DNA of 64,000 nt. Source: Streptomyces leeuwenhoekii (GTDB lineage: Bacteria; Actinomycetota; Actinomycetes; Streptomycetales; Streptomycetaceae). Position 1 is the first letter of the stretch. Every line of letters starts with the position of its first letter. The notes beneath the pieces are model-generated. The model had not been told where the DNA came from. It worked only from the letters and a program-made list of their open reading frames with translations, and did no database searches. The stretch is taken from contig NZ_LN831790.1 in NCBI RefSeq assembly GCF_001013905.1, forward strand, positions 2,928,001-2,992,000. Direction: 5' to 3'. Position numbers and translations under genes: made by a program. Shown piece after piece: positions 53,092 to 63,300 of this stretch.

Positions 53092-53526
53092 CTACTTCTC
53101 CATCCCCCGGTTCAGCCGGTGCAGCAGCCGGGCCAGCTCCGCGACCTCGCGCGGGTCCCAGTCGGCGAGCCGGCCGGCGTACCGGGCGCGGCGCGCCTGC
53201 CGGACCCGGGAGACCCGGTCGTGGCCCTCCCGGGTGAGGGCGACCAGCCAGGCCCGGCCGTCGGCGGGGTCGGGCTCGCGGGCGACCAGGCCCAGCTCCT
53301 CCAGGGCGCGGAGCTGGCGCGACATCGTGGCCTTGCCGACGCCGATGTAGGCGGCGAGCTCGGTGGCCCGCTGCCGGCCGCACTCGTCCAGCCGGACGAG
53401 GATGCCGTAGGCGGACGACTCCAGGTCGGGGTGGACCTGGCGGGCCATCTCGCCCTGATTGGCGCGGGCGCGCCGCAGCAGCACCGTCAGCTCGCGCTCG
53501 AGCGCCAGGAACTCGGGCTGGTTCAC
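53092..53526 (-). CDS. MarR-family regulator
   Basis: 144 residues from GTG 53,526; GTG 53,541 directly after GGAGGA is an alternative. Winged helix: RATELAAYIGVGKATMSRQL, RALEELGLVAREPDPADGRA, wing WLVALTREGHDRVSR. Convergent with the PP2C gene and divergent from the lysozyme. Could control either itself or the lysozyme; a palindromic site lies between. Confidence 0.85.
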   Translation of the reverse strand: MNQPEFLALERELTVLLRRARANQGEMARQVHPDLESSAYGILVRLDECGRQRATELAAYIGVGKATMSRQLRALEELGLVAREPDPADGRAWLVALTREGHDRVSRVRQARRARYAGRLADWDPREVAELARLLHRLNRGMEK

Positions 53527-53872
53527 ACCACTGCCGGTCACTCCTCCGCAGAGGGCGGCCCCGGATTCACCCCGGTGTCCGCCGTCGTTTCCGTCTTCCC
53601 GCACGTCAGTCCCTGCCTCGGTTGTGCCGTTCCTGAAAGTTTCCGCCGGATCCCGCCGTCGCCGCAGCTCGGCAAGTATTTCGCAGGCGTAGACCAACGG
53701 CGGCTCCCGGCCCCCCTTCCCCCGGGTCGTCTACGTGCGTAGCTTCTTTACCAGGCAATTACTGGCATGCCCACGACACCGCCGGTCCGGCGGGCCGACG
53801 AAGCCCCGTTCTCCCCGGCCCCGGCATGCCCCCCGTCCCCACCGAGCACCACCGAGCCTTCGGAGGCACGTC
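53527..53872. other. MarR/lysozyme intergenic region with inverted repeats
   Basis: No gene. CTACG-TG-CGTAG (53731-53742) is a short perfect-arm palindrome. CCAG and CTGG separated by seven bases follow at 53751-53765. Either may be the MarR operator or part of the lysozyme promoter. Confidence 0.4.
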
Positions 53873-54700
53873 ATGCCCGTGCACAGATCCGGAACGGCCC
53901 GCACCCGGCGCCTGACCGCCATCGGGAGCCTGCTCGCCGCCTTCTCCCTGTTCCTCACCGCCCCCGCCCAGTCCGCGCCGGACGACGGCATCCCGCCCCG
54001 CGGCTCCGCCCACATGGGCATGGGCGTCCTGGCCCACGACGGGCAGCACGGCACGCCCGTCCCCGGCGACGCCACCCAGACCGAGGGCGTCGACGTCTCC
54101 AGCCACCAGGGCAACGTCGCCTGGTCCAGCCTGTGGAGCAGCGGGGTGAAGTGGGCCTACGTCAAGGCCACCGAGGGGACGTACTACACGAACCCCTACT
54201 TCGCCCAGCAGTACAACGGGTCGTACAACGTCGGCATGATCCGCGGCGCGTACCACTTCGCCACCCCGGACACCACCAGCGGCGCCACCCAGGCCAACTA
54301 CTTCGTCGACCACGGCGGCGGCTGGTCCCGCGACGGCAAGACGCTGCCGGGCGCGCTCGACATCGAGTGGAACCCCTACGGCGCCGCCTGCTACGGCAAG
54401 ACGCAGAGCCAGATGGTCTCCTGGATCCGCGACTTCCTGAACACCTACAAGGCGCGCACCGGACGCGACGCCGTGATCTACACGGCCACGAGCTGGTGGA
54501 CCCAGTGCACCGGCAACTACGGCGGCTTCGCCACCGCCAACCCGCTGTGGATCGCCCGCTACGCCACCACGGTGGGGACGCTGCCGGCGGGCTGGAGCTA
54601 CTACACCATGTGGCAGTACACGTCCTCCGGGCCGATCGTCGGCGACCACAACAAGTTCAACGGGGCCCTGGACCGGGTGGTGGCGCTCGCCAACGGCTGA
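53873..54700 (+). CDS. Secreted GH25 lysozyme (N-acetylmuramidase)
   Basis: ATG 53,873 after GGAGG; 275 residues. Twin-Arg-like N-terminus and signal peptide (RRLTAIGSLLAAFSLFLT, cut near QSAPDD). GH25 catalytic acids: Asp in EGVDVSSHQGNV, Glu in VKATEGTYY, and the D-x-E in LDIEWNPYG. The C-terminal WQYTSSGPIVGDHNKF is typical of Cellosyl-like enzymes. It hydrolyses the beta-1,4 bond between MurNAc and GlcNAc outside the cell. Confidence 0.93.
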   Translation: MPVHRSGTARTRRLTAIGSLLAAFSLFLTAPAQSAPDDGIPPRGSAHMGMGVLAHDGQHGTPVPGDATQTEGVDVSSHQGNVAWSSLWSSGVKWAYVKATEGTYYTNPYFAQQYNGSYNVGMIRGAYHFATPDTTSGATQANYFVDHGGGWSRDGKTLPGALDIEWNPYGAACYGKTQSQMVSWIRDFLNTYKARTGRDAVIYTATSWWTQCTGNYGGFATANPLWIARYATTVGTLPAGWSYYTMWQYTSSGPIVGDHNKFNGALDRVVALANG

Positions 54701-54716
54701 CCCGCCCCGCGCGCAC

Positions 54717-54756
54717 GGCGCGGGCCCGGGTCCCCGAAGGGACCCGGGCCCGCGCC
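54717..54756. terminator. Perfect 18-bp hairpin between lysozyme and lon
   Basis: GGCGCGGGCCCGGGTCCC (54717-54734) pairs fully with GGGACCCGGGCCCGCGCC (54739-54756) around CGAA. It lies between convergent genes and is a strong bidirectional terminator candidate. Confidence 0.85.
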
Positions 54757-54763
54757 GGCCGCC

Positions 54764-57193
54764 TCACGCAGCGACCGGGACCTCGGGCTCCGCGCCGCTG
54801 ACCGCCGGCGTCAGGGCCAGCTCCAGCACCCGGCGGACGTCCGTGACGGCGTGGACGTCGAGCGTGTCCAGGACCTCGGCCGGGACGTCGTCCAGGTCGG
54901 GCTCGTTGCGCTTGGGGATGATCACCGTGGTGATGCCCGCCCGGTGCGCCGCGAGCAGCTTCTGCTTCACCCCGCCGATGGGCAGCACCCGCCCGGTCAG
55001 CGAGACCTCGCCGGTCATCGCCACGTCGGTGCGGACCGGACGGCCGGACAGGAGGGAGGCGAGGGCGGTGGTCATGGTGATGCCGGCGCTCGGGCCGTCC
55101 TTGGGGACCGCGCCCGCCGGGAAGTGGATGTGCACGCCCCGGTCCTTCAGGTCGCCGACCGGCAGTTCGAGCTCGGCGCCGTGGCTGCGCAGGAAGCTCA
55201 GGGCGATCTGCGCCGACTCCTTCATCACGTCTCCCAGCTGGCCGGTCAGGGTCAGCCCCGCCGCGCCCGTCTCGGGGTCCGCGAGGGACGCCTCGACGTA
55301 GAGCACGTCGCCGCCCGCGCCGGTGACCGCCAGCCCCGTCGCCACGCCGGGGACGGAGGTGCGGCGCTCGGCCGGGTCCTGGGCCGACTCGGGCACGTGG
55401 TGCGGCCGGCCGACCAGGTCGCGCAGGTCGGCGTCGGTGAGGGTGAGGGGCAGCTCCCGCTCGCCCAGTTCGTGCTGGGCCGCGACCTTGCGCAGCAGCC
55501 GGGCGACGTACCGCTCCAGGTTGCGCACGCCGGCCTCGCGCGTGTACTCGCCGGCCAGCTTGCGCAGCGCGCTCTCGTCGACGGTCACCTCGTCCGGGTC
55601 CAGGCCCGCCCGTTCCATCTGGCGCGGCAGCAGGTGGTCGCGGGCGATGACGACCTTCTCGTCCTCGGTGTAGCCGTCCAGGCGGACGACGTCCATGCGG
55701 TCGGCGAGCGCCTCCGGGATCGCCTCCAGGACGTTGGCGGTGGCCAGGAAGACGACGTCCGACAGATCCAGCTCCACCTCCAGGTAGTGGTCCCGGAAGG
55801 TGTGGTTCTGCGCCGGGTCGAGGACCTCCAGCAGGGCCGCCGCCGGGTCGCCGCGGAAGTCGGAGCCGACCTTGTCGATCTCGTCCAGGAGCACCACCGG
55901 GTTCATCGTCCCGGCCTCCTTGACCGCGCGGACGATCCGGCCGGGCAGGGCGCCGACGTAGGTGCGGCGGTGCCCGCGGATCTCGGCCTCGTCGCGGACG
56001 CCGCCCAGGGCGACCCGGACGAACTTCCGTCCCATGGCGTGGGCCACCGATTCGCCGAGGGAGGTCTTGCCGACGCCGGGCGGGCCGACGAGCGCCAGCA
56101 CCGCGCCTCCCCGCCGCCCGCCGACGACGCCGAGCCCCCGCTCCGCGCGCCGCTTGCGCACGGCCAGGTACTCGGTGATCCGCTCCTTGACGTCCTCCAG
56201 CCCGGCGTGCTCGGCGTCGAGGATCTCCTTGGCGCCCTGGATGTCGTACGCGTCCTCGGTGCGCTCGTTCCACGGCATCTCCAGGACCGTGTCGAGCCAG
56301 GTGCGGATCCACGAGCCCTCGGGCGAGGCGTCGGAGGCCCGCTCCAGCTTGTCGACCTCCTTCAGCGCGGCCTCGCGGACCTTCTCGGGCAGGTCGGCGG
56401 CCTCCACCCGGGCGCGGTAGTCGTCGGACTCCTCGGCGGGGTCCTTGCCCTCGCCGTTCAGCTCGCGCAGCTCCTTGCGGACGGCTTCGAGCTGGCGGCG
56501 CAGCAGGAACTCCCGCTGCTGCCGGTCGACGCCCTCCTGGACGTCCTTGGCGATGGACTCGGCCACGTCCTGCTCGGCGAGATGGTCGCGGAGCTGCTGG
56601 GTGGCGAGCTTCAGGCGGGCCACCGGGTCGGCGGTCTCCAGCAGCTCCACCTTCTGCTCGGTGGTCAGGAACGGCGAGTAGCCGGAGTTGTCGGCGAGCG
56701 CGGAGACCTCGTCGATGGCCTGGACGCGGTCGACGACCTGCCAGGCGCCGCGCTTCTTGAGCCAGGCGGTGGCGAGGGCCTTGTACTCCTTGACGAGTTC
56801 GGCGACGTGCCCGGGCAGCGGGTCCGGCACGCTCTCGTCGATCCGGGTCCCCTCGACCCACAGCGCCGCGCCCGGGCCGGTGGTGCCGGCGCCGATCTTC
56901 ACGCGGGCCCGGCCCCGGATGAGGGCGCCCGGGTCGCCGTCGGCCAGCCGGCCCACCTGCTCGACCGTGCCCAGCACACCGGTGGCGGCGTACGTCCCGT
57001 CGACGCGCGGCACCAGGAGGACCCTGGGCTTGCCGGGCTCCGACCGGGCGGCGGCCTGCGCGGCCTCCACGGCGGCGCGTACCTCGGAGTCGCTGAGGTC
57101 CAGCGGGACCACCATCCCGGGCAGCACCACCTCGTCGTCCAGCGGCAGCACGGGCAGGGTGAGCGGCGCGGACGCTGCGGACTCAACAGCCAT
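54764..57193 (-). CDS. lon: ATP-dependent Lon protease
   Basis: ATG 57,193 (AVESAASAPLTLPVLPLDD) with GGGGAG upstream; 809 residues, normal for LonA. N-terminal substrate domain, AAA+ with Walker A VGPPGVGKTSLGE and Walker B VVLLDEIDKVG, then the protease with Ser in KDGPSAGITMTT and Lys in IGGVKQKLLAAH. Cytoplasmic hexamer that removes misfolded and some regulatory proteins. An in-frame ATG at 57,214 is rejected because it would leave almost no room before the HAIR site. Confidence 0.96.
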   Translation of the reverse strand: MAVESAASAPLTLPVLPLDDEVVLPGMVVPLDLSDSEVRAAVEAAQAAARSEPGKPRVLLVPRVDGTYAATGVLGTVEQVGRLADGDPGALIRGRARVKIGAGTTGPGAALWVEGTRIDESVPDPLPGHVAELVKEYKALATAWLKKRGAWQVVDRVQAIDEVSALADNSGYSPFLTTEQKVELLETADPVARLKLATQQLRDHLAEQDVAESIAKDVQEGVDRQQREFLLRRQLEAVRKELRELNGEGKDPAEESDDYRARVEAADLPEKVREAALKEVDKLERASDASPEGSWIRTWLDTVLEMPWNERTEDAYDIQGAKEILDAEHAGLEDVKERITEYLAVRKRRAERGLGVVGGRRGGAVLALVGPPGVGKTSLGESVAHAMGRKFVRVALGGVRDEAEIRGHRRTYVGALPGRIVRAVKEAGTMNPVVLLDEIDKVGSDFRGDPAAALLEVLDPAQNHTFRDHYLEVELDLSDVVFLATANVLEAIPEALADRMDVVRLDGYTEDEKVVIARDHLLPRQMERAGLDPDEVTVDESALRKLAGEYTREAGVRNLERYVARLLRKVAAQHELGERELPLTLTDADLRDLVGRPHHVPESAQDPAERRTSVPGVATGLAVTGAGGDVLYVEASLADPETGAAGLTLTGQLGDVMKESAQIALSFLRSHGAELELPVGDLKDRGVHIHFPAGAVPKDGPSAGITMTTALASLLSGRPVRTDVAMTGEVSLTGRVLPIGGVKQKLLAAHRAGITTVIIPKRNEPDLDDVPAEVLDTLDVHAVTDVRRVLELALTPAVSGAEPEVPVAA

Positions 57194-57215
57194 GATCTCC
57201 CCTTCGGCAGTCAAG

Positions 57216-57234
57216 TTGAGTTATGCCGACTCAA
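57216..57234 (-). promoter_or_regulatory. HAIR operator (HspR site) upstream of lon
   Basis: TTGAGT (57216-57221), seven bases, ACTCAA (57229-57234): exact arms of the HspR consensus. It lies 22 bp before the lon ATG. HspR control of lon is known in Streptomyces lividans, so heat or protein stress should induce this gene. Confidence 0.85.
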
Positions 57235-57439
57235 TGCTCGTGAGCCGGGGATTGTTCCCCCAGTCCTGTTCGCTCTCAGCGATCGGCAGCCGGCCCCGCG
57301 CACGCAGGGCGCGTACGCCTTCCTCGTGGCCGCGCGCACGGCGAGCCCCCGCGGCCCCCCGGCCGCCCGCTTCCCCCCACCGGCCACCGGACCGGGGCAT
57401 TCCCCCGCCGGGCCGCGGACGAAGTGTCAGGATGGCGGA

Positions 57440-58135
57440 ATGTCCATGGCGTACGACATTCCCGAAGCACCCGAAGTACTGGACCGCCGCGAGGGCCCCT
57501 ACGGCGAGGTCGTACTGCGCCGGCACGGCGCGCTGCTGCAGATCATCGCCAACGGCTGCTTTCTGATGGACACCTCCGACGGCCGCTCGGAGCGCCGGCT
57601 GGTGGACGCGGCGCTGGCCGCGCTCGACGCCTCCGCCGGCCCCCCGGCGCCGCACGTGCTGATCGGCGGCCTGGGCGTCGGCTTCTCGCTCGCCCACGCG
57701 GCCGCGCAGCCCCGCTGGGGGCGGATCACGGTCGTCGAACGCGAACCGGCGGTGATCGACTGGCACCGCTCGGGCCCGCTGTCCGAGCTCTCCCGCCAGG
57801 CCCTGGCCGACCCGCGCACCGAGGTGGTCGCAGCGGACCTCACCGAATACGTCAATGAGACTTCCGACACATTCGACGCCCTGTGTCTCGACATCGACAA
57901 CGGCCCCGGCTGGACGGTCACCGAGGGCAACGAAGCGCTCTACGCAGCGTCCGGACTGGCAAGCTGCGCAAGGGTGTTGAGGCCCGGCGGGGTACTCGCG
58001 GTGTGGTCCGCCGAGCCCTCTCCGGAATTCGAAGAAACCTTGCGTAATGCCGGGTTCCAGCAGGTGCGTACCGAAGAGATCCCCGTTGCCCGGGGCGTTC
58101 CCGACGTCGTCCACCTCGGCGTCCGACCTGGATAG
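57440..58135 (+). CDS. Spermidine-synthase-like methyltransferase-fold protein
   Basis: 231 residues from ATG 57,440 (ATG 57,446 also possible). SAM-type nucleotide site PHVLIGGLGVGFSLAHAAA, acidic VVEREPAVIDWHR, and FDALCLDIDNGPGWTV. The fold resembles polyamine aminopropyltransferases, but it is short and lacks a clear polyamine-binding gate-keeper, so the substrate is unknown. Divergent from lon. Confidence 0.7.
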   Translation: MSMAYDIPEAPEVLDRREGPYGEVVLRRHGALLQIIANGCFLMDTSDGRSERRLVDAALAALDASAGPPAPHVLIGGLGVGFSLAHAAAQPRWGRITVVEREPAVIDWHRSGPLSELSRQALADPRTEVVAADLTEYVNETSDTFDALCLDIDNGPGWTVTEGNEALYAASGLASCARVLRPGGVLAVWSAEPSPEFEETLRNAGFQQVRTEEIPVARGVPDVVHLGVRPG

Positions 58136-58258
58136 CAAAGGCCCGTCGAATCCCCGTACGCTGCTGCCCTGACGTCGATCATTCAAGCGTCAATCGCAGT
58201 CATGCGCAGACAAGGGATCACCCCACTGATTCCGGTAAGCACACCTCAGGGGCGGGCG

Positions 58259-58999
58259 ATGGAGCAGACACACACCTCCCACAACGGCACGACGGCGGCT
58301 ACCCCGGGCGCGCAGCGCCGGGTGCTGGTGGTCGAGGACGACCAGACGATCGTGGACGCCATCGCGAACCGCCTGCGCGCCGAGGGATTCCTGGTGCAAA
58401 CGGCGGGCGACGGACCGTCCGCCGTGGACACCGCCGAGGCGTGGCAGCCCGACCTGCTGATCCTCGACATCATGCTGCCGGGCTTCGACGGCCTGGAGGT
58501 CTGCCGGCGTGTGCAGGCGCAGCGCCCGGTGCCGGTGCTGATGCTCACCGCGCGCGACGACGAGACGGACATGCTGGTCGGCCTCGGCGTCGGCGCCGAC
58601 GACTACATGACCAAGCCGTTCTCCATGCGGGAGCTGGCCGCCCGGGTGCACGTGCTGCTGCGCCGGGTGGAGCGGGCCGCGCTGGCCGCCGCGACGCCGC
58701 GCAGCGGCATCCTGCGCCTGGGCGAGCTGGAGATCGACCACGCCCAGCGCCGGGTGCGGGTGAAGTCCGAGGACGTGCACCTGACGCCGACCGAGTTCGA
58801 CCTGCTGGTCTGCCTGGCGAACACGCCGCGCGCGGTGCTCTCCCGCGAGCAGCTCCTCGCCGAGGTGTGGGACTGGGCGGACGCCTCCGGCACCCGGACC
58901 GTCGACAGCCACATCAAGGCGCTGCGGCGGAAGATCGGCGCCGAACGCATCCGTACCGTGCACGGCGTGGGCTACGCCCTGGAGACGCCGACGCCATGA
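58259..58999 (+). CDS. OmpR-family response regulator
   Basis: ATG 58,259 is preferred over an ATG at 58,202; 246 residues. Receiver: acidic pair in VLVVEDDQ, phospho-acceptor Asp70 (LLILDIMLPGFDG), Lys119 (DDYMTKPFS). C-terminal winged helix: LTPTEFDLLVCLANTPRA, VDSHIKALRRKIG, IRTVHGVGYALE. Overlaps the kinase gene by ATGA. Targets unknown. Confidence 0.92.
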   Translation: MEQTHTSHNGTTAATPGAQRRVLVVEDDQTIVDAIANRLRAEGFLVQTAGDGPSAVDTAEAWQPDLLILDIMLPGFDGLEVCRRVQAQRPVPVLMLTARDDETDMLVGLGVGADDYMTKPFSMRELAARVHVLLRRVERAALAAATPRSGILRLGELEIDHAQRRVRVKSEDVHLTPTEFDLLVCLANTPRAVLSREQLLAEVWDWADASGTRTVDSHIKALRRKIGAERIRTVHGVGYALETPTP

Positions 59000-60105
59000 G
59001 CGAGGGGCGGCAGGCCGCACGGCAGAGCCCCGGGGACCCCTGGGGCGGCGTACGCCCGTTCTCGATCAAGACCAAGCTGGGGGCGCTGGTCGTCATCTCG
59101 GTGCTCATCACCACCGGCCTGATGCTGGTGGCGATGCGCACCGAGACCGAGCTGCGTTTCATCACGGTCTTCTCGATGATCGCCACCCTGCTGATCACCC
59201 AGTTCGTGGCGCACTCGCTCACCGCGCCGCTGGACGAGATGAACACGGTGGCGCGGTCCATCTCGCACGGCGACTACAGCCGCCGGGTGCGCGAGAACCG
59301 CCGTGACGAGCTGGGGGACCTGGCCGTCACCATCAACCGCATGGCCGACGAGCTGGAGGCCCAGGACCGCCAGCGCAAGGAGCTGGTGGCCAACGTCTCG
59401 CACGAGCTGCGCACCCCCATCGCGGGCCTGCGCGCGGTGCTGGAGAACATCGTCGACGGGGTCACCGAGGCCGACCCCGAGACCATGCGGACGGCGCTCG
59501 GGCAGACGGAGCGGCTCGGCCGGCTGGTGGAGACGCTGCTGGACCTGTCCCGCCTCGACAACGGCGTCGTACCGCTGAAGCGGCGTCGTTTCGAGGTGTG
59601 GCCGTACCTGTCCGGGGTGCTGAAGGAGGCCAACATGGTCGCCTCGGTGCGCGCGGGCATCGCGTCCGGCTCCGGCGGCCACACCCGCACGGACGTCCAT
59701 CTGCACCTCGATGTCTCCCCGCCGGAGCTGACCGCGCACGCGGACCCCGAGCGCATCCACCAGGTCGTCGCCAACCTCATCGACAACGCGGTCAAGCACA
59801 GCCCGCCGCACGGCCGGGTGACGGTCAAGGCGCGGCGCGGCCAGGGCCCGGACTCGCTGGAGCTGGAGGTCCTGGACGAGGGTCCGGGCATTCCGCGGTC
59901 GGAGTGGCACCGGGTCTTCGAGCGGTTCAACCGCGGCGCCGTGAGCCGTCCGCACGGCCCCGGCAGCGACGGCGGCACGGGGCTGGGCCTGGCGATCGCG
60001 CGCTGGGCGGTGGATCTCCACGGCGGCCGGATCGGCGTGGCCGAATCCGAGCGAGGTTGCCGGATTCTTGTCACTCTTCCGGGCCCCTCATCTACGCCGC
60101 GTTGA
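58996..60105 (+). CDS. Sensor histidine kinase, partner of the upstream regulator
   Basis: 369 residues. Two transmembrane helices (~28-47 and ~56-73) with only ~8 residues between, so it senses in or at the membrane. HAMP, H-box [15 protein letters not shown] (His136), N-box [16 protein letters not shown]1 [10 protein letters not shown]2 [13 protein letters not shown]. Translationally coupled to the regulator. Confidence 0.92.
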   Translation: MSEGRQAARQSPGDPWGGVRPFSIKTKLGALVVISVLITTGLMLVAMRTETELRFITVFSMIATLLITQFVAHSLTAPLDEMNTVARSISHGDYSRRVRENRRDELGDLAVTINRMADELEAQDRQRKELVANVSHELRTPIAGLRAVLENIVDGVTEADPETMRTALGQTERLGRLVETLLDLSRLDNGVVPLKRRRFEVWPYLSGVLKEANMVASVRAGIASGSGGHTRTDVHLHLDVSPPELTAHADPERIHQVVANLIDNAVKHSPPHGRVTVKARRGQGPDSLELEVLDEGPGIPRSEWHRVFERFNRGAVSRPHGPGSDGGTGLGLAIARWAVDLHGGRIGVAESERGCRILVTLPGPSSTPR

Positions 60106-60397
60106 CGTAAAGTTCGAAGCGGAGCCACAAGATCCACAAGCGTCCCCGCTGGTCGCAGGTGAGGGAACCCGTGGGATCGGGCACAGGCCCGCGCGCGCCG
60201 CGCGCCGGGCCGCACTGCCCCCTTGCCTACTGAGCCGGAACCTCGCTTGTTTCCCGCCATTTCAAGCGGCGAAACACGCTCCTGGATGTGACTTGCGCGA
60301 CGTTGAACGGGCCCGGTCTGACCTTCCCGCCCTGGGAGGCGTAGCCTTTATTCCCGCTGTCCATCACCTTGTGAAGCGGAAGAGGGCGGTTGCCGCC
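60106..60397 (+). promoter_or_regulatory. Upstream region of kgd
   Basis: About 290 bp, no gene. CTGACC near 60,318 and TAGCCT near 60,342, spaced ~18 bp, could be a weak promoter. No other signal seen. Confidence 0.3.
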
Positions 60398-63300
60398 GTG
60401 TCGCCACAGTCCCCCAGTAACTCGAGCTCCCCCACGACCGACACCGACCGGGCGGGCAAGAACCCCGCCGCCGCGTTCGGTGCCAACGAGTGGCTCGTCG
60501 ACGAGATCTATCAGCAGTACCTCCAGGACCCGAACTCCGTGGACCGAGCCTGGTGGGACTTCTTCGCCGACTACAAGCCGGGGGCGGCCGCCGCCCAGGC
60601 TTCGTCGGGTGCTGCGGCCACGGGGGCCGCAGAGACCACCAGCACGGCCCGGCCCGCCGCCCAGGCCCCCCAGGCCCCGGCGCCGGCTGCCCAGGCCCCG
60701 GCTCCAGCCGCACAGGCCCCGGCTCCGGCCGCCCCGGAGAAGCCCGCCGCGGCCGCCAAGCCCGCCGCCGCGGCCGCGAAGCCCGCGGCCGCGCCGCAGC
60801 CTAAGGCCGCGCCCGCCAAGGCGCCCGCCGAGGGTCCCGAGCTGGTGACCCTGCGCGGTCCCGCGGCGGCCGTCGCCAAGAACATGGACGCCTCGCTGGA
60901 GATGCCGACGGCCACCTCGGTCCGCGCCGTCCCGGTGAAGCTGCTGTTCGACAACCGCATCGTCATCAACAACCACCTCAAGCGCGCCCGCGGCGGGAAG
61001 ATCTCCTTCACGCACATCATCGGGTACGCGATGGTGCAGGCCATCAAGGCCATGCCGTCCATGAACTGGTCGTACGGCCTCAAGGACGGCAAGCCGACCC
61101 TGATCAAGCCGGAGCACGTCAACCTCGGTCTCGCCATCGACCTGGTCAAGCCCAACGGCGACCGCCAGCTCGTCGTCGCGGCGATCAAGAAGGCCGAGAC
61201 GCTGAACTTCTTCGAGTTCTGGCAGGCCTACGAGGACATCGTCCGCCGCGCCCGCGAGGGCAAGCTCACGATGGACGACTTCACCGGTGTGACGGTCTCC
61301 CTGACCAACCCCGGCGGCCTCGGCACCGTCCACTCCGTCCCGCGCCTGATGCCCGGCCAGTCGGTGATCATGGGCGTCGGCTCGATGGACTACCCGGCCG
61401 AGTTCCAGGGCACCAGCCAGGACACGCTCAACAAGCTGGGCATCTCCAAGGTCATGACCCTGACGTCGACCTACGACCACCGGGTCATCCAGGGCGCCGC
61501 CTCCGGCGAGTTCCTGCGCGTCGTCGCCAACCTGCTGCTCGGCGAGAACGGCTTCTACGACGACATCTTCGAGGCGCTGCGCATCCCCTACGAGCCGGTC
61601 CGCTGGCTCAAGGACATCGACGCCAGCCACGACGACGACGTCACCAAGGCCGCCCGCGTCTTCGAGCTGATCCACTCCTACCGGGTCCGCGGCCACGTCA
61701 TGGCCGACACCGACCCGCTGGAGTACCAGCAGCGCAAGCACCCCGACCTGGACATCACCGAGCACGGGCTCACCCTGTGGGACCTGGAGCGCGAGTTCGC
61801 CGTCGGCGGCTTCGCCGGCAAGTCGATGATGAAGCTGCGCGACATCCTCGGCGTGCTGCGCGACTCGTACTGCCGCACCACCGGCATCGAGTTCATGCAC
61901 ATCCAGGACCCCAAGCAGCGCAAGTGGATCCAGGACCGCGTGGAGCGCCCGCACGCCAAGCCCGAGCGCGAGGAGCAGCTCCGCATCCTGCGCCGGCTGA
62001 ACGCGGCGGAGGCGTTCGAGACCTTCCTGCAGACGAAGTACGTCGGCCAGAAGCGCTTCTCGCTGGAGGGCGGCGAGTCCGTCATCCCGCTGCTGGACGC
62101 GGTGCTGGACTCGGCGGCCGAGTCCCGCCTGGACGAGGTCGTCGTCGGCATGGCCCACCGCGGCCGGCTGAACGTGCTCGCCAACATCGTCGGCAAGTCC
62201 TACGCGCAGATCTTCCGCGAGTTCGAGGGCAACCTCGACCCGAAGTCGATGCACGGCTCCGGCGACGTGAAGTACCACCTGGGCGCCGAAGGCACCTTCA
62301 CCGGCCTGGACGGCGAGCAGATCAAGGTCTCCCTGGTCGCGAACCCCTCCCACCTGGAGGCCGTCGACCCGGTCCTGGAGGGCGTCGCCCGCGCCAAGCA
62401 GGACATCATCAACAAGGGCGGCACGGACTTCACCGTCCTGCCGGTGGCGATCCACGGCGACGCGGCCTTCGCGGGCCAGGGCGTGGTGGCCGAGACCCTG
62501 AACATGTCGCAGCTCCGCGGCTACCGCACCGGCGGCACGGTCCACATCGTCATCAACAACCAGGTCGGCTTCACCGCGGCCCCGGAGTCCTCGCGCTCCT
62601 CCATGTACGCCACCGACGTGGCGCGCATGATCGAGGCGCCGATCTTCCACGTCAACGGCGACGACCCGGAGGCGTGCGTCCGCGTGGCGCGGCTGGCCTT
62701 CGAGTTCCGCCAGGCGTTCAACAAGGACGTGGTGATCGACCTCATCTGCTACCGCCGCCGCGGTCACAACGAGTCGGACAACCCGGCCTTCACCCAGCCG
62801 CTGATGTACGACCTGATCGACAAGAAGCGCTCGGTGCGCAAGCTGTACACCGAGTCCCTCATCGGTCGCGGCGACATCACCCTGGAAGAGGCCGAGCAGG
62901 CCCTTCAGGACTACCAGGGCCAGCTCGAGAAGGTCTTCACCGAGGTCCGCGAGGCCACCTCGCAGCCCTCCGCCGTGGAGCCCTCCGACCCGCAGGCCGA
63001 GTTCCCGGTCGCCGTGAACACCGCGGTGACCACGGAGACCGTCAAGCGGATCGCCGAGTCCCAGGTCAACATCCCCGACCACATCACGGTCCACCCGCGC
63101 CTGCTGCCGCAGCTCCAGCGCCGGGCGACGATGGTCGAGGACGGCACGATCGACTGGGGCATGGGCGAGACCCTCGCCTTCGGCTCCCTGCTGCTGGAGG
63201 GCGTCCCGGTCCGCCTGGCGGGTCAGGACTCCCAGCGCGGCACCTTCGGCCAGCGCCACGCGGTCATCATCGACCGCAACACCGGCGAGGAGTACACGCC

